From a virus, in IMG/VR virus record IMGVR_UViG_3300031920_000293, positions 1-20,935 of that record: a stretch of 20,935 nucleotides of DNA; one strand, written 5' to 3'. The notes below the pieces were generated by a model. It was given only the letters and a program-made list of their open reading frames with translations. It did no database searches and was not told where the DNA came from. The position numbers were made by a program, and so were the translations under genes. Numbering within the stretch: position 1 is the stretch's first letter; every line of letters begins with the position of its first letter. Below, piece by piece: positions 13,882 to 20,935 of this stretch.

Positions 13882-14722
13882 TAGGAGTATATCATTAGAA
13901 GTTCAGGCGGGCGTTGAGCTTATAATAATTAAACACTTACGTGTAGATATTAAATGTGTTAAAACAGAAACGAGTGACACTAATAATTGCACTATTACTA
14001 TATATAATCTATCAGATGCAACATTAAACAAATTTAAAAACACAGATATTAATATTACTGTAAAAGCGGGATACACTGAAGCTAGCGGTGAGGGGACTAT
14101 TTTTAAAGGGAATACTACATCAATATATACTAAATTCGAGGGTGCAAATAAAATAACGACTATAATACTGCGAGATGGAGAAAAAGAGCTGAACAATTCA
14201 TTATCTTCAGTAGCGTACAAAGAGGGAACTGGTATAAAACAGATATTAAAAAAAGCCGTAAAAACATTAGGACTGCCGTTAAAAACAAACTTGAACCTGA
14301 TAAATTTTAAAAATATAAAATTTAATAATGCTTTTTCATTTGGTGGGATGACAAAAAACCTTATTGAAAAATTGACAAAATCAGGGGGTCTGCAATGGTC
14401 GGTGCAGAATCAAGAGATTAAATTTTATCTTGAAAATACTGTAGATAAATCTATTGTTTTATATATAACACCAAAAAGTGGCATGATTGGTAGTCCAGAA
14501 AAAGTAAAGATAAAAAAAGGCAAAAAAGAGGCTGCTGTAGAAATTGATGGCTGGAAAATAGTATCTCTGTTACAGCCTAAAATAGAGCCTGGTGGTACTG
14601 TAGGTATATCAAGCAGGCAGATACCTGCCAATAGTTTATTTAGGGTTATGACAGTGACGCACACAGCTTCATTGTACGAGGGTGTTTTTCAAACTGAATT
14701 AGAAGTAGCCAACTATGAATGA
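13868..14722 (+). CDS. Baseplate hub protein (gp27 / gp44-like)
   Basis: I choose ATG 13868 because GAGGA (13855-13859) lies eight bases upstream; earlier in-frame TTG 13853 and ATG 13862 are badly spaced. The 284-residue product has an N-terminal beta-barrel-like domain with SLEVQAGVELIIIKHLRVDIKCVKTETSDTNNCTITIYNLSD, a second barrel-like part with GTIFKGNTTSIYTKFEG, and a C-terminal SGGLQWSVQNQEIKFYLE and SLFRVMTVTHTASLYEGVFQTELEVANYE. The 'N.C.I.IYNLSD' and 'FKG' elements are typical of phage hub proteins that form the threefold to sixfold adaptor above the spike. It lies between plug and spike genes, as expected, and overlaps the spike gene by eight bases. Confidence 0.8.
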   Translation: MPLFNRSISLEVQAGVELIIIKHLRVDIKCVKTETSDTNNCTITIYNLSDATLNKFKNTDINITVKAGYTEASGEGTIFKGNTTSIYTKFEGANKITTIILRDGEKELNNSLSSVAYKEGTGIKQILKKAVKTLGLPLKTNLNLINFKNIKFNNAFSFGGMTKNLIEKLTKSGGLQWSVQNQEIKFYLENTVDKSIVLYITPKSGMIGSPEKVKIKKGKKEAAVEIDGWKIVSLLQPKIEPGGTVGISSRQIPANSLFRVMTVTHTASLYEGVFQTELEVANYE

Positions 14723-15281
14723 GCAAACAAATACGCTATCTAATGTTTACAAAAAGGCATTTAATTCTTTATTAGCAGAAGAATTAAACGTGGGCTTACC
14801 TGCTATTATTGAAGAAGTGTTAGATTATAAAAAGAAAAAAGTATCTGTAAAACCATTAATAAAAAAACAATATTTAAACAATATAGAATTACCATTACCT
14901 ATTATTGAAAATGTGCCTGTAATTTACCCAGAGGGTGATAATTGGATAATTAAACCACCATTAAAAAAAGGTCAAAAAGTGTGGTTATCTTTTTCTCAAC
15001 GGTCAATGGATGTGTTTTTATCCACTGGGATAGACTCATTACCTGGTAATACAGATAAATTTTCTTTGTCGGATGCAGTAGCGCATATAGGATTTAGAGA
15101 TTTTAAAGGGGATCATCCATTAATCAATAATAATGAGGATCTTGAAATTATATATAATGATAAAAAAATAATGTTACAAGATAATGGAGATATTACTTTA
15201 CAAAATGATAATGGTATAATAGCGATAAGGGCAAACGGACAAATTGATATTAACAATGGAAATTTAACAGTGGAAGCATAA
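14715..15281 (+). CDS. Baseplate central spike protein, Gp138 N-terminal type
   Basis: The 188-residue protein matches spike proteins with a Gp138 N-terminal (OB-like) domain (PF18352): an N-terminal helix, then NVGLPAIIEEVLDYKKKKVSVKPL, LPLPIIENVPVIYPEGDNWIIKPPLKKGQKVWLSFSQRSMDVFLSTG, and FSLSDAVAHIGFRDF (about 116-130). After about 140 the sequence becomes short repeating strands (NNEDLEIIYNDKKIMLQDNGDITLQNDNGIIAIRANGQIDINNGNLTVEA), as expected of the triple-stranded beta-helix needle that pierces the membrane. It is compact and has no lysozyme domain. It lies directly behind the hub gene with an eight-base overlap. Confidence 0.85.
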   Translation: MNEQTNTLSNVYKKAFNSLLAEELNVGLPAIIEEVLDYKKKKVSVKPLIKKQYLNNIELPLPIIENVPVIYPEGDNWIIKPPLKKGQKVWLSFSQRSMDVFLSTGIDSLPGNTDKFSLSDAVAHIGFRDFKGDHPLINNNEDLEIIYNDKKIMLQDNGDITLQNDNGIIAIRANGQIDINNGNLTVEA

Positions 15282-15677
15282 ATGAGTAATGAAGTAGCAG
15301 TACAGGGCATGACGCTGGAAATAGTTGATGGGTTACCCACTCCAGTGGAAGGCACTATAGTTATAGTGAGTTTGCCATCATTGATAAATAAAACCGGTGG
15401 AAAAGGCGCTTATCTTGATGGTTTACAGATAATCATTACTGCTATAACCTCTAATGCTGGTGGTGCAACTACACCGGATCCATTACCTGTTAATGCTGTT
15501 ATAAACGCTACGATTACCAAATGTAAAGAAAATGGTGTTTTGTTTTTGGTTACTAATGATGAAACAGCTATTTTAAATGCTACACCAATAATACCAGGCT
15601 CACCACCAGTGAATTATCCAGTTACATTTAACGTTAAAATAACAGATGCAAATCAAACTGTATGGAAAGTGAAATAA
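15282..15677 (+). CDS. Baseplate protein of unknown type, possibly spike-associated
   Basis: This 131-residue protein starts immediately after the spike stop (TAA then ATG). It begins NEVAVQGMTLEIVDGLPTPVEGTIVIVSLPS, then KTGGKGAYLDGLQIIITAITSNAGGATTPDP, and ends with strands NYPVTFNVKITDANQTVWKVK. It is beta-rich and has one Cys and no His. In many phages a PAAR-like tip follows the spike gene, and the N-terminal 'VAVQGMT' has a vaguely PAAR-like look. But the Cys and His residues used by metal-binding tips are missing, so tip function is only a position-based guess. It may instead be a small baseplate accessory. Confidence 0.6.
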   Translation: MSNEVAVQGMTLEIVDGLPTPVEGTIVIVSLPSLINKTGGKGAYLDGLQIIITAITSNAGGATTPDPLPVNAVINATITKCKENGVLFLVTNDETAILNATPIIPGSPPVNYPVTFNVKITDANQTVWKVK

Positions 15678-15679
15678 TT

Positions 15680-16045
15680 ATGTTAGATTTAGAATTGGAT
15701 CAAACCACCCATGATTTAAAAGTGACTAATTTTGACCTTAAAATTTTATCTGATGATGATGAATTGATACAGCGATTAAAAATAAAATTTTTATTCTTTT
15801 TTGGTGAATGGTTTTTGGACACTACAAAAGGCATTAAATATTTTGAAGAAATAATGAAGAAAAATCCGAATATAAATACAGTAGATAATATTTTTAAAAG
15901 AACAATTCTTGAAGAGCCAGAAGTAAAATTGCTTACTGAGTATAAAACTGTGTTTGATTCTGAATTGAGAGCATATTCTGTTGTATTTACTGCTGTAAAA
16001 AATGATAATACTGTTATACAATTTAATGAGGATATAACATTATGA
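15680..16045 (+). CDS. Baseplate wedge protein, gp25 / W-like
   Basis: The start is taken at ATG 15680, behind GGAAAG (15664-15669); an in-frame ATG at 15662 lies inside the previous gene and lacks a ribosome site. The 121-residue product has the gp25-like features: a short strand part DLKVTNFDLKILSDDDELIQRLKIKFLFFFGEWFLDTTKGIKYFEEIM (about 12-61), in which the 'Q.L...F.GEWFLD...GI.Y' core is diagnostic, then LEEPEVKLLTEYKTVFDSELRAYSVVFTAVKND. gp25-like proteins start sheath assembly at the wedge. The stop overlaps the J-like gene ATG (ATGA). Confidence 0.85.
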   Translation: MLDLELDQTTHDLKVTNFDLKILSDDDELIQRLKIKFLFFFGEWFLDTTKGIKYFEEIMKKNPNINTVDNIFKRTILEEPEVKLLTEYKTVFDSELRAYSVVFTAVKNDNTVIQFNEDITL

Positions 16046-17487
16046 GTTTTGGTCTAAATGATGAGGGATTTACATTAAAGAGATTTAATGATATTAAATC
16101 AGAAATTGAAGATAATATTAAAGCTTTTTATCCCGATGCTAACCTATCTCCAGAGAGCGTATTTGGACAGATAATCGGTGTATTTACTAAACCGCAAGCT
16201 GATGTGTGGGAACAAATGCAAAAAGTCTATAGCAGTCAAAATCCTTCAGCAGCAAGACAAGCGTCTTTGGATGATTTAGTACAGTATAACGGCTTAGTCA
16301 GATTATCTGCACAGCCCTCATTAGTCACAATAGGGTTATCCGGGGATGATTTAACAGTAGTACCACAGGACACTTTAGTAAGTGCATCAACAACCGGTGA
16401 GGTATTTACTTTACTTAATGACACTATCATTACTGAAATACAGCAAAGAAATATCTATATAAAGCTTGATACGTATGTAGAATCTATAGACTATATAATA
16501 ACACTTGACGCAATAGTTAATACAGTAGCTTCAGGGACTGGTGGTAGTGTTGAAACTGTAGCGCAAGCTTTAGCAGATGAGATAAATGGAAATGCATCAA
16601 ACCCAGCAACAGCGACAAAATTATTTGGTGGCGTGGTAAAAATAGAAGCCAAAATAAGCCCATTTGATACTGCTTTAAACAATAATATGTCATACTATGC
16701 ATTTTCTGATTTTGTATCAGTAGATAAAGGGGCAATATTAGTTAATGCAAACTCTATCACTACTATAGATACACCAGTAATAGGTTTTGATTTTGTGGAG
16801 AATTTTGAGGCTGGTGATCAAGGCAGAGGTGTTGAGTCTGATGCTGAATTACGCATACGGAGAGAACAGAGTTTACAAATAATAGGGGCAGGGACATTAC
16901 CAGCTATTGTTGCACGTATGGAAAATGATATAATTAATATTGATGCCGTAAAAGGTTTTGAAAATAGAACAGATCTTGTGGACGTTGAGGGTAGACCACC
17001 ACATAGTATTGAAATTGTTATTTTAGGTGGATCAGATCAGGATATTGCAGATAAATTATGGGCAGTAAAAGGTGGTGGGATTGAAACTTTTGGAAATGTA
17101 AATGGTGGTGTAGGTATTGATATTACTGATAGCAATGGAGATATCCAAACAATGCACTTTTCCAGACCTGTAAATAAATACATTTGGTTAGAGGTAATAA
17201 TTGACTTATACAATGAAGAAACTTTCCCTAGTGATGGTGAAACTCAAATTAAAAATCAAGCATTAGCATATGGGTTATCAACACAGCAGGTTGGTTTAGA
17301 TGTTATTCAGCAACGATTTTTTGGATCTATTTTTGAAGTCCCTGGGATTGAAATTATAAAAATTAGCGCTAATTTTACAAACGCTCCCGGCGATCCAGCA
17401 CCACCATTGAATTATAATACAGTACCTATATCTAGTTCAGAAATAGCTGTTTTTGATATTAGCCGTATATCAGTAACAATACCATAA
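16042..17487 (+). CDS. Baseplate wedge protein, J / gp6-like
   Basis: The 481-residue protein belongs to the Baseplate_J family (PF04865-like). It shows GFTLKRFNDIKSEIEDNIKAFYPDANLSPESVFGQIIGVFTKPQADVWEQMQKVYSSQNPSAARQASLDDLVQYNGLVR at the N-terminus (about 8-87), a beta domain to about 240, GRGVESDAELRIRREQSLQIIGAGTLPAIVARMEN (about 261-295), and a C-terminal domain with VIIDLYNEETFPSDGETQIKNQALAYG and FEVPGIEIIKISANFTNAP. The 'ESDAELR.R...SL' motif is the classic J mark. This protein builds the wedge ring around the hub with the gp25-like subunit encoded just before it. Length is normal for phages of this group. Confidence 0.9.
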   Translation: MSFGLNDEGFTLKRFNDIKSEIEDNIKAFYPDANLSPESVFGQIIGVFTKPQADVWEQMQKVYSSQNPSAARQASLDDLVQYNGLVRLSAQPSLVTIGLSGDDLTVVPQDTLVSASTTGEVFTLLNDTIITEIQQRNIYIKLDTYVESIDYIITLDAIVNTVASGTGGSVETVAQALADEINGNASNPATATKLFGGVVKIEAKISPFDTALNNNMSYYAFSDFVSVDKGAILVNANSITTIDTPVIGFDFVENFEAGDQGRGVESDAELRIRREQSLQIIGAGTLPAIVARMENDIINIDAVKGFENRTDLVDVEGRPPHSIEIVILGGSDQDIADKLWAVKGGGIETFGNVNGGVGIDITDSNGDIQTMHFSRPVNKYIWLEVIIDLYNEETFPSDGETQIKNQALAYGLSTQQVGLDVIQQRFFGSIFEVPGIEIIKISANFTNAPGDPAPPLNYNTVPISSSEIAVFDISRISVTIP

Positions 17488-17501
17488 GTAAAGGAATAAT
17501 T

Positions 17502-17933
17502 ATGCAATTACCAAGCTCACAAAGAAATTTAATATCTAATTTTGTTACAGACCAGGTGGACGCTGGGAGCAGTCCTGGGGAAATTAGATTGTATGATGAT
17601 GAAAATAAAGGAACTTTAGGCGTGATTTTAGTCCTAAATGATCCTGCATATACAAACAGTAACGCTGAAGGTTTGGCAGGCGTAGTTTTACAACCACAAA
17701 TTATGGGCAGGTGTTGGTTAGATATAACCACCAACCCAGTAGCTGGAACACCTCTTGTAAATACAGCGGTTACATATGGTGAGATTGTTGATAGCTCTGG
17801 AAGCATAAAACAGACTGGTTATGTATCTGTATCTGCTGGGGCATTTATCCAATTGTCAGGCCTTAATTTATTAACATCCGTACAGGTGCAATGTATAAAT
17901 GGATATTTTGAAACGTTTGCTGGAAATAAATAA
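17502..17933 (+). CDS. Small beta-rich phage structural protein, function unknown
   Basis: The 143-residue product begins after an AAAGGA ribosome site. It has repeated strand-like stretches: GEIRLYDDENKGTLGVILVLNDPAYT, LQPQIMGRCWLDITTNPVAGTPLVNTAVTYGEIVDSSGSIKQTGYVSVSAGAFIQLSGLNLLTSVQVQCINGYFE. The 'G.IR.YD.....LG..L.L..P.......G......I.....D..G....G.VS' layout is seen in small hypothetical phage virion proteins encoded near baseplate genes, so I infer a structural or fibre-associated role. It lies between the J-like wedge and a second small protein of equal length (143 residues), but the two sequences are not obviously related. Confidence 0.65.
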   Translation: MQLPSSQRNLISNFVTDQVDAGSSPGEIRLYDDENKGTLGVILVLNDPAYTNSNAEGLAGVVLQPQIMGRCWLDITTNPVAGTPLVNTAVTYGEIVDSSGSIKQTGYVSVSAGAFIQLSGLNLLTSVQVQCINGYFETFAGNK

Positions 17934-17965
17934 TTATAAAAATTAACCTCTAAAGGAAAAATATT

Positions 17966-18397
17966 ATGCCAAATAAAATATTATGGTCTGCGGGTAGTCC
18001 AGTAACACTATTGACAACAGAGTTAAACGCTATAGTTCATGGTGGGTTATTGACAAGTGCGATTGTTGATGCAGTTAATGAGCAATTTATATCGTTAAAA
18101 TTAACCCTATCTGCTACGGTATCAGCTAAAGCCAGCGGGGCATATTTTGCATTGTATTTATTACCTGAGCTTGATGATATATACCCGCTTTCAGCGCCAA
18201 CAACGTTACCTCTGAGCGCTTATTTAAAACCAGTCTTTAATTTTCATAATTTAGTAGATGCCGAATCAAGTATTGTTACTAATATATTTCTACCTTTTAG
18301 TAAATTTAAAATCGCAATAATTAATAATATAGGGCAAACTACGCATACATCTGGTAATACATTACAATATAAATTAGGGTCATCAGAGGTACAATAA
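17966..18397 (+). CDS. Small beta-rich phage tail-region protein, function unknown
   Basis: The 143-residue protein follows AAAGGA and an A-rich spacer. It opens KILWSAGSPVTLLTTELNAIVHGGLLTS, continues LKLTLSATVSAKASGAYFALYLLPELDDIYPL, and closes LPFSKFKIAIINNIGQTTHTSGNTLQYKLG. The final 'LP..KFK..I.N..GQ....SGNTL' pattern is common in small hypothetical proteins near phage fibre genes, suggesting a beta-sandwich structural protein. The exact role is unknown. Its stop overlaps the ATG of the LamG-wedge fusion gene by one base, so the two are likely made together. Confidence 0.65.
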   Translation: MPNKILWSAGSPVTLLTTELNAIVHGGLLTSAIVDAVNEQFISLKLTLSATVSAKASGAYFALYLLPELDDIYPLSAPTTLPLSAYLKPVFNFHNLVDAESSIVTNIFLPFSKFKIAIINNIGQTTHTSGNTLQYKLGSSEVQ

Positions 18398-19806
18398 TGA
18401 GCATTGATTATAGTTTACAAAATAAGCCACCTCTTGGTGCTAAAATAGATAGAGGGCATGCTTTATCATTTGGCATAGAAGAGGCTTTTTTATTAAATAC
18501 CGGTTTTGGTTTAGCCGGTGTTAATGCACGATTATTATATAGCCCATTTAATACTCATTTACAAAACGAGCAAAATATGGTTGTATATACTGATGGGGTA
18601 TTCAGGACAACAACTATTAATAGCTATATAAAACGAGTAAATACCTCAGTGCCTATTTTAGATGGATATGATCAATGCACAATAGTAACGAGGATTAAAA
18701 CGTTTAATAGATCATTGACACCATTTCAGTTTTTCTTCAGTACCGGTATGGGTAATTTTCAAATAATGACCTATATAAATTATCAAAACAATAATATCAA
18801 AACATTTTTTAACACATCTACTGGTCGTGTGCATATCGGTGATGCTAATATTATAACTATAGAAAATGATGAATGGGTAGATATTGTTATTAGATATGAT
18901 GGTGCTTTATTAGAGCTGTTTACAAACGGGCAACTCGGTGAAAGTGTAGCAAAAACCGGAAATATGTATCAATCTGATGGTCTTTTGTACGCTGGTAGTA
19001 GATACGGTAATGTTGATGGTTTAAACGGAGAAATGGAATTTTGCTATATATACCATAGGGCTTTACAAGATGACGAAATATTGAGTTTACAGCAGAACCC
19101 GTATCAGATAGTAGAGCCGTGTTATTTACCACCACCTAGGGCAGAAGATCTACCAATATTAAGCAGTGTGTCCTCTGGTATATCGTTTGAATCGAGTGCA
19201 GTAGCAATCCCAACAAGTAGCATTATTACAGATCACGTAGACCGTGCAATAGCATTATTAATAGAGCAATTTAAAGATAAAAATGCTCTGAAGAATATAA
19301 TAATTTCTATGTTATCACCAATCCAGGAATTAGAATATCTTTGTCAATCTTTTTTATTATGCAGAAATATTGATTGTGCAGTTGGTGATCAATTGGATAT
19401 TGTAGGTGAAATTGCTGGAGAAGATAGACAATTTAGATTAGATCCTAAGTATAGAGAAGCTATAAAAATACGAGTGCTATTAAATAAATCATATGGAGAA
19501 CCGGAAATCATAATACTAGCTGTTAAGCAAATCACAAAAGCCCTTGAATGCCACTACAGTGAGCTACATCCCGCTGGGTTGGAGGTATTATTTAAAACTA
19601 ATAGTCCTCTACCGGAAAATTTAAGAGTTCAAATAGAATCTATTATGCTTGCTGGTGTTAAATTATCGTTGATAATGAGTGATGATGAAATGGATTTTGG
19701 TTTTGATGGGGAAGGCAGTTTTCCCCCAGAGCCGGGTATTTTAGGTTTTGGGGAAACTGGGGCAGGGTATGAAAATGAAGGTGGTCAATATGTTGAACAA
19801 CTATAA
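18397..19806 (+). CDS. LamG-like domain fused to a DUF2612-like baseplate wedge protein
   Basis: This 469-residue protein has two parts. Residues about 85-240 look like a concanavalin-A/LamG jelly roll: YDQCTIVTRIKTFN, then NDEWVDIVIRYDGALLELFTNGQL (157-180) and LLYAGSRYGNVDGLNGEMEFCYIYHRALQDDEILSLQQNPYQI (196-238), the common phage LamG ending. After a Pro-rich linker (243-260), residues about 275-469 resemble DUF2612 wedge proteins: LIEQFKDKNALKNIIISMLSPIQELE, GDQLDIVGEIAGEDR (335-343), DPKYREAIKIRVLLNKSYGEPE and a final Gly/Phe tail FGFDGEG/LGFGETGAGYENEGG. The wedge part occupies the gpI-like place after the J gene. LamG parts usually bind carbohydrate. No internal start with a ribosome site separates the two, so I read a genuine fusion. 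Confidence 0.75.
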   Translation: MSIDYSLQNKPPLGAKIDRGHALSFGIEEAFLLNTGFGLAGVNARLLYSPFNTHLQNEQNMVVYTDGVFRTTTINSYIKRVNTSVPILDGYDQCTIVTRIKTFNRSLTPFQFFFSTGMGNFQIMTYINYQNNNIKTFFNTSTGRVHIGDANIITIENDEWVDIVIRYDGALLELFTNGQLGESVAKTGNMYQSDGLLYAGSRYGNVDGLNGEMEFCYIYHRALQDDEILSLQQNPYQIVEPCYLPPPRAEDLPILSSVSSGISFESSAVAIPTSSIITDHVDRAIALLIEQFKDKNALKNIIISMLSPIQELEYLCQSFLLCRNIDCAVGDQLDIVGEIAGEDRQFRLDPKYREAIKIRVLLNKSYGEPEIIILAVKQITKALECHYSELHPAGLEVLFKTNSPLPENLRVQIESIMLAGVKLSLIMSDDEMDFGFDGEGSFPPEPGILGFGETGAGYENEGGQYVEQL

Positions 19807-19818
19807 AAAGGAGAACAC

Positions 19819-20553
19819 ATGGCTAAACCCACAATAAAATCATTATGGGCACAAACGGATGTAATTGATCCAACTACAGGACAAAACAATAAAGTTGCAT
19901 CAACTACAGATCAACAAAATTTTGGCTGGTATCCGTACCGAAAAAAACCAACCAGAAATGTTAGCAACTATAATCAATACGCAAATGGGTTGTGGCAAAA
20001 TTGGCTGGATACTGAGATAGAACCACAGCTCCAAATATTAGACGGGGCGGCGCTCACCGGTGTAGTTGATATGTCTATATATCTAACTACTGGGAATATT
20101 GCACAGGGCTGGAGCACCCTGGGGGCGGGATCAGCCGGGGTAATACGGGCAGCCGATGTTGAGTATGTGGATTTTGAGGCGGCATGGACACAGATTAGAG
20201 ATATTGTTTATTTGCATTTACCATATGTATGGGGTGAGCGAACAGCATCTACAACTATTACTGGTAGTTATATGACTATGCTAAATGAGCCAACATCATG
20301 GGGATTATCAGGCGCACAAAATGCACAAATGCTATTTAAACGTGGTAATGATGATCAAATTTTAAACGGTTATATATCAATCACTGGGGGAAATCCTTTA
20401 TTAAACACTTTTACAGAAGAGAGCTTATTAGGCGGTACTAATGATAATTATATTGATGATTTTATATTCAGCAATGCAGGAATGAATGGTGGCATATTGA
20501 GACAAACAATAACTTTACACGGGGATGATTTGGGATGGCCTGTAATACCATAA
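19819..20553 (+). CDS. Short tail fibre-like protein
   Basis: The 244-residue protein has a strong AAAAAGGAGA ribosome site. Its N-terminal part (about 6-75), with VIDPTTGQNNKV, FGWYPYRKKPTRNVSNYNQYANGLWQNWLDTEIEPQL, is the 'GW.....KP.R..(F/Y)NY......W..WLD.E' attachment element found at the start of many fibre proteins. The rest contains SIYLTTGNIAQGWSTLGAGSAGVIRAADVEYVDFEAAWTQIRDIVYLHLPYVWGERT and a polar Gly/Asn-rich C-terminus with strands ending LHGDDLGWPVIP, but no collagen-like or hydrolase motif. It may be a fibre stump or a small tail spike. It is the last gene before the operon terminator, and no fibre assembly chaperone follows. Confidence 0.7.
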   Translation: MAKPTIKSLWAQTDVIDPTTGQNNKVASTTDQQNFGWYPYRKKPTRNVSNYNQYANGLWQNWLDTEIEPQLQILDGAALTGVVDMSIYLTTGNIAQGWSTLGAGSAGVIRAADVEYVDFEAAWTQIRDIVYLHLPYVWGERTASTTITGSYMTMLNEPTSWGLSGAQNAQMLFKRGNDDQILNGYISITGGNPLLNTFTEESLLGGTNDNYIDDFIFSNAGMNGGILRQTITLHGDDLGWPVIP

Positions 20554-20628
20554 GCAATAAAATGTAATAATATTCCCCATTAATTTGAATTTTTTTGAGC
20601 ATTTTAAAATATTGTTTTATCTCCGTTG

Positions 20629-20677
20629 GAGCAGATTAATCCAGGTTAAATACCTGTTTTCTTCTGCTCTTTTTTTT
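20629..20677 (+). terminator. Intrinsic terminator closing the structural operon
   Basis: GAGCAGA (20629-20635) pairs with TCTGCTC (20663-20669), with an inner pair CAGGT (20642-20646)/ACCTG (20652-20656) inside, followed by a run of T from 20670 to 20677. A GC-containing stem directly before a T run 75 bases after the last gene is the clearest intrinsic terminator in the window. Confidence 0.8.
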
Positions 20678-20935
20678 ATTATTGCCGTTTAAACTATAAA
20701 AAATTCTTAAAAAGAGTAAAAACGCAAAAAAATATATAGTACCCGTATACCGCTGTTTATTTACTAAATCATTGAAACACAACGTAGATTAATATATTTT
20801 TTTTATATAGAATATATATGTATAGTACAGTTACTGATAAATGGGGATTATAGATGATGTACAAATAAAAGCATGGTATGGGTGCTATATATTTTTTTAC
20901 GTTTTTCCTCTTTTTTTAACTTTTTAACGTTTAAT
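20678..20935. other. AT-rich region without a supported gene
   Basis: No reading frame with a ribosome site is visible on either strand. The longest plus candidate (ATG 20841, 28 codons, hydrophobic) lacks a Shine-Dalgarno site. The octamer TATAGTAC occurs twice (20735-20742 and 20821-20828). The stretch may hold promoters for downstream genes beyond the window, but nothing definite can be named. Confidence 0.5.

Noticed and set aside
20841-20927. 28-codon hydrophobic frame after the operon terminator
   Set aside because: No ribosome site and an AT-driven Phe/Leu/Tyr composition; not supportable as a gene.
1-20935. Tailocin (headless phage tail) instead of a phage
   Set aside because: Portal, head morphogenesis, protease-scaffold, cement, capsid and connector genes are all present and intact.

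Overview
The window is an almost gap-free late structural module of a contractile-tailed (myovirus-type) dsDNA phage or prophage. It is strongly AT-rich. Every recognisable gene lies on the plus strand, most start behind AAGGAG-like ribosome binding sites, and many neighbours are joined by TAATG or ATGA overlaps. TAA is the main stop, and TGA is used as a true stop (for example at 13550-13552 and 14720-14722), so the genetic code is the standard bacterial one. No host gene, integrase or regulator is visible, so the host cannot be named beyond 'a bacterium, low GC'. Lysogen versus lytic phage is undecidable from this stretch.

Layout. (1) 1-2898: the end of an upstream gene (probably the large terminase), two tiny Cys-rich proteins, a portal of the DUF1073/Phage_portal_3 type, an SPP1 gp7/Mu F-like head morphogenesis protein and a 65-aa unknown. 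A long hairpin (2984-3048) closes this block. (2) 3080-6136: capsid block. It has a DUF2213 prohead protease fused to a scaffold region with an internal in-frame start, a cement/decoration protein carrying an extra inserted domain, and a DUF2184-type major capsid protein, followed by another hairpin (6161-6206). (3) 6246-8447: head-tail connector block: unknown, DUF4054, a gp10-like neck protein, a head-closure-like protein and a neck/tail terminator. (4) 8465-12896: DUF3383 sheath, DUF3277 tube, a tail assembly chaperone with a probable programmed -1 frameshift, a small membrane-anchored protein and the tape measure protein. (5) 12896-20553: baseplate and fibre block: Dit-like protein, plug, hub, Gp138-type spike, possible spike-associated protein, gp25-like wedge, J-like wedge, two small beta-rich proteins, a LamG/DUF2612-like fusion, and a fibre-like protein. 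A good intrinsic terminator (20629-20677) ends the operon. The last ~260 bases are AT-rich with no gene that I can support.

Together the genes cover prohead assembly and maturation, the connector, and a compact contractile tail whose plug-hub-spike-wedge set resembles the simple baseplates known from cyanophage Pam3-type phages. I did not find a clearly new biological system. The observations most worth checking are the T TTT TTA frameshift site in the chaperone gene, the nested scaffold start, the LamG-wedge fusion, the cement-protein insertion, and the two Cys-rich mini-genes between the putative terminase and the portal.
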